DNA of 64,000 nucleotides, taken from the NCBI GenBank assembly GCA_028564675.1, contig JAOVVO010000182.1:59403-123402 (forward strand). Reading direction: 5' to 3'. Both the position numbers and the translations under genes were made by a program. Below, one piece after another: positions 63,616-64,000 of this stretch. This stretch comes from Onchocerca lupi. Taxonomy: Eukaryota; Nematoda; Chromadorea; Rhabditida; Onchocercidae. Below the pieces are notes generated by a model. That model saw only the letters and a program-made list of their open reading frames with translations. It was not told where the DNA came from and ran no database searches. The stretch's first letter is position 1; each line of letters begins with the position of its first letter.

Positions 63616-64000
63616 GGCTTTTATTGTTTTTATATTTTTGAATCGTCAATAATTTGCCGTTGCGTTTGTCTTAATTTTTAATTTCCAGCGAATGTTCTGT
63701 AAAATTTCATCCTGTGCTTTTAATTCTGTCTTTAAGGTTTCTTTCTCTCAGAGTCTAAATTTTCTCAGAGCCTAAATTGATATAGCATAGAAGTGTTTTT
63801 GAAACTGAGGAAATTGAAATGTTTTATATTTCACTTTTTCCCTAAAATCTATAAAACATTTTTTCCGGAAACTTAATCGATATTGTGGAAAATTTTTGCA
63901 AAATTGTTTTTTTTTTTCGCAAGTTATTGAAATTAGGAAAATTAAAATAGCGCAAAATGAATTATTGCAGCTTCTAGAGGATTTTATATATATATATATA
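63616..64000. other. Right edge of window, nothing recognised
   Basis: AT-rich DNA ending in a (TA) run at 63986-64000. No gene signal is visible. Confidence 0.6.

Overview
The window looks like nuclear DNA of a parasitic nematode, most likely of the Spirurina/filarial type (inference). The DNA is very AT-rich. Genes are split into many short exons by introns of about 100-1000 bp. Splice acceptors are nearly all of the TTTTCAG type, and a short pyrimidine-AG acceptor sits just ahead of several start codons, as expected for spliced-leader trans-splicing. Encoded proteins resemble C. elegans/animal families (the SAS-6 model is 491 aa, against 492 aa for C. elegans SAS-6). No bacterial, viral or organellar gene block was seen. 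Exon models were built by hand by matching splice phase, conserved protein blocks and an uninterrupted reading frame; totals divide by three in every case.

Layout. 1-3.6 kb: flank with a GC-rich patch, a dispersed repeat and a possible small secreted Gly/Tyr-rich peptide. 3.66-8.89 kb (+): 15-exon MCM-binding protein (MCMBP) gene. 8.9-14.3 kb: no intact gene; repeats, a 37-bp minisatellite, and scattered GC-richer fragments, some resembling TACO1/YebC. 14.37-15.19 kb (+): two adjacent intronless ORFs 46 bp apart, an unrecognised 90-aa protein and ALG13. 16.03-21.27 kb (+): 14-exon centriole assembly gene sas-6, carrying a tandem duplication in one intron and a small terminal-repeat element in another. 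21.3-27.9 kb: intergenic, dominated by a 1.26-kb imperfect palindrome. 27.90-33.66 kb (+): 12-exon GABA transaminase. 34.60-37.97 kb (+): 7-exon DNMT2 tRNA methyltransferase, a gene C. elegans lacks. 38-49 kb: 11 kb with nothing recognisable. 49.11-52.45 kb (+): 5-exon secreted C-type lectin whose last three exons lie between two near-identical 573-bp inverted repeats. 55.36-60.12 kb (-): 12-exon group II p21-activated kinase (PAK4/PAK-2 type). 60.2-64 kb: intergenic with copies of the repeats seen elsewhere.

The genes are housekeeping or developmental and do not form one pathway: DNA replication (MCMBP), centriole duplication (SAS-6), N-glycan precursor synthesis (ALG13), GABA catabolism (GABA-T), tRNA modification (DNMT2) and Cdc42/Rac signalling (PAK). 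The most unusual points are the intact DNMT2, the Cys-to-Ser change at the iron-sulfur position of GABA-T, the inverted repeats around the lectin exons, a fully paired 30-bp intronic hairpin, and the long palindrome with a related copy at the window's right end. I did not find a clear-cut novel multi-gene system.
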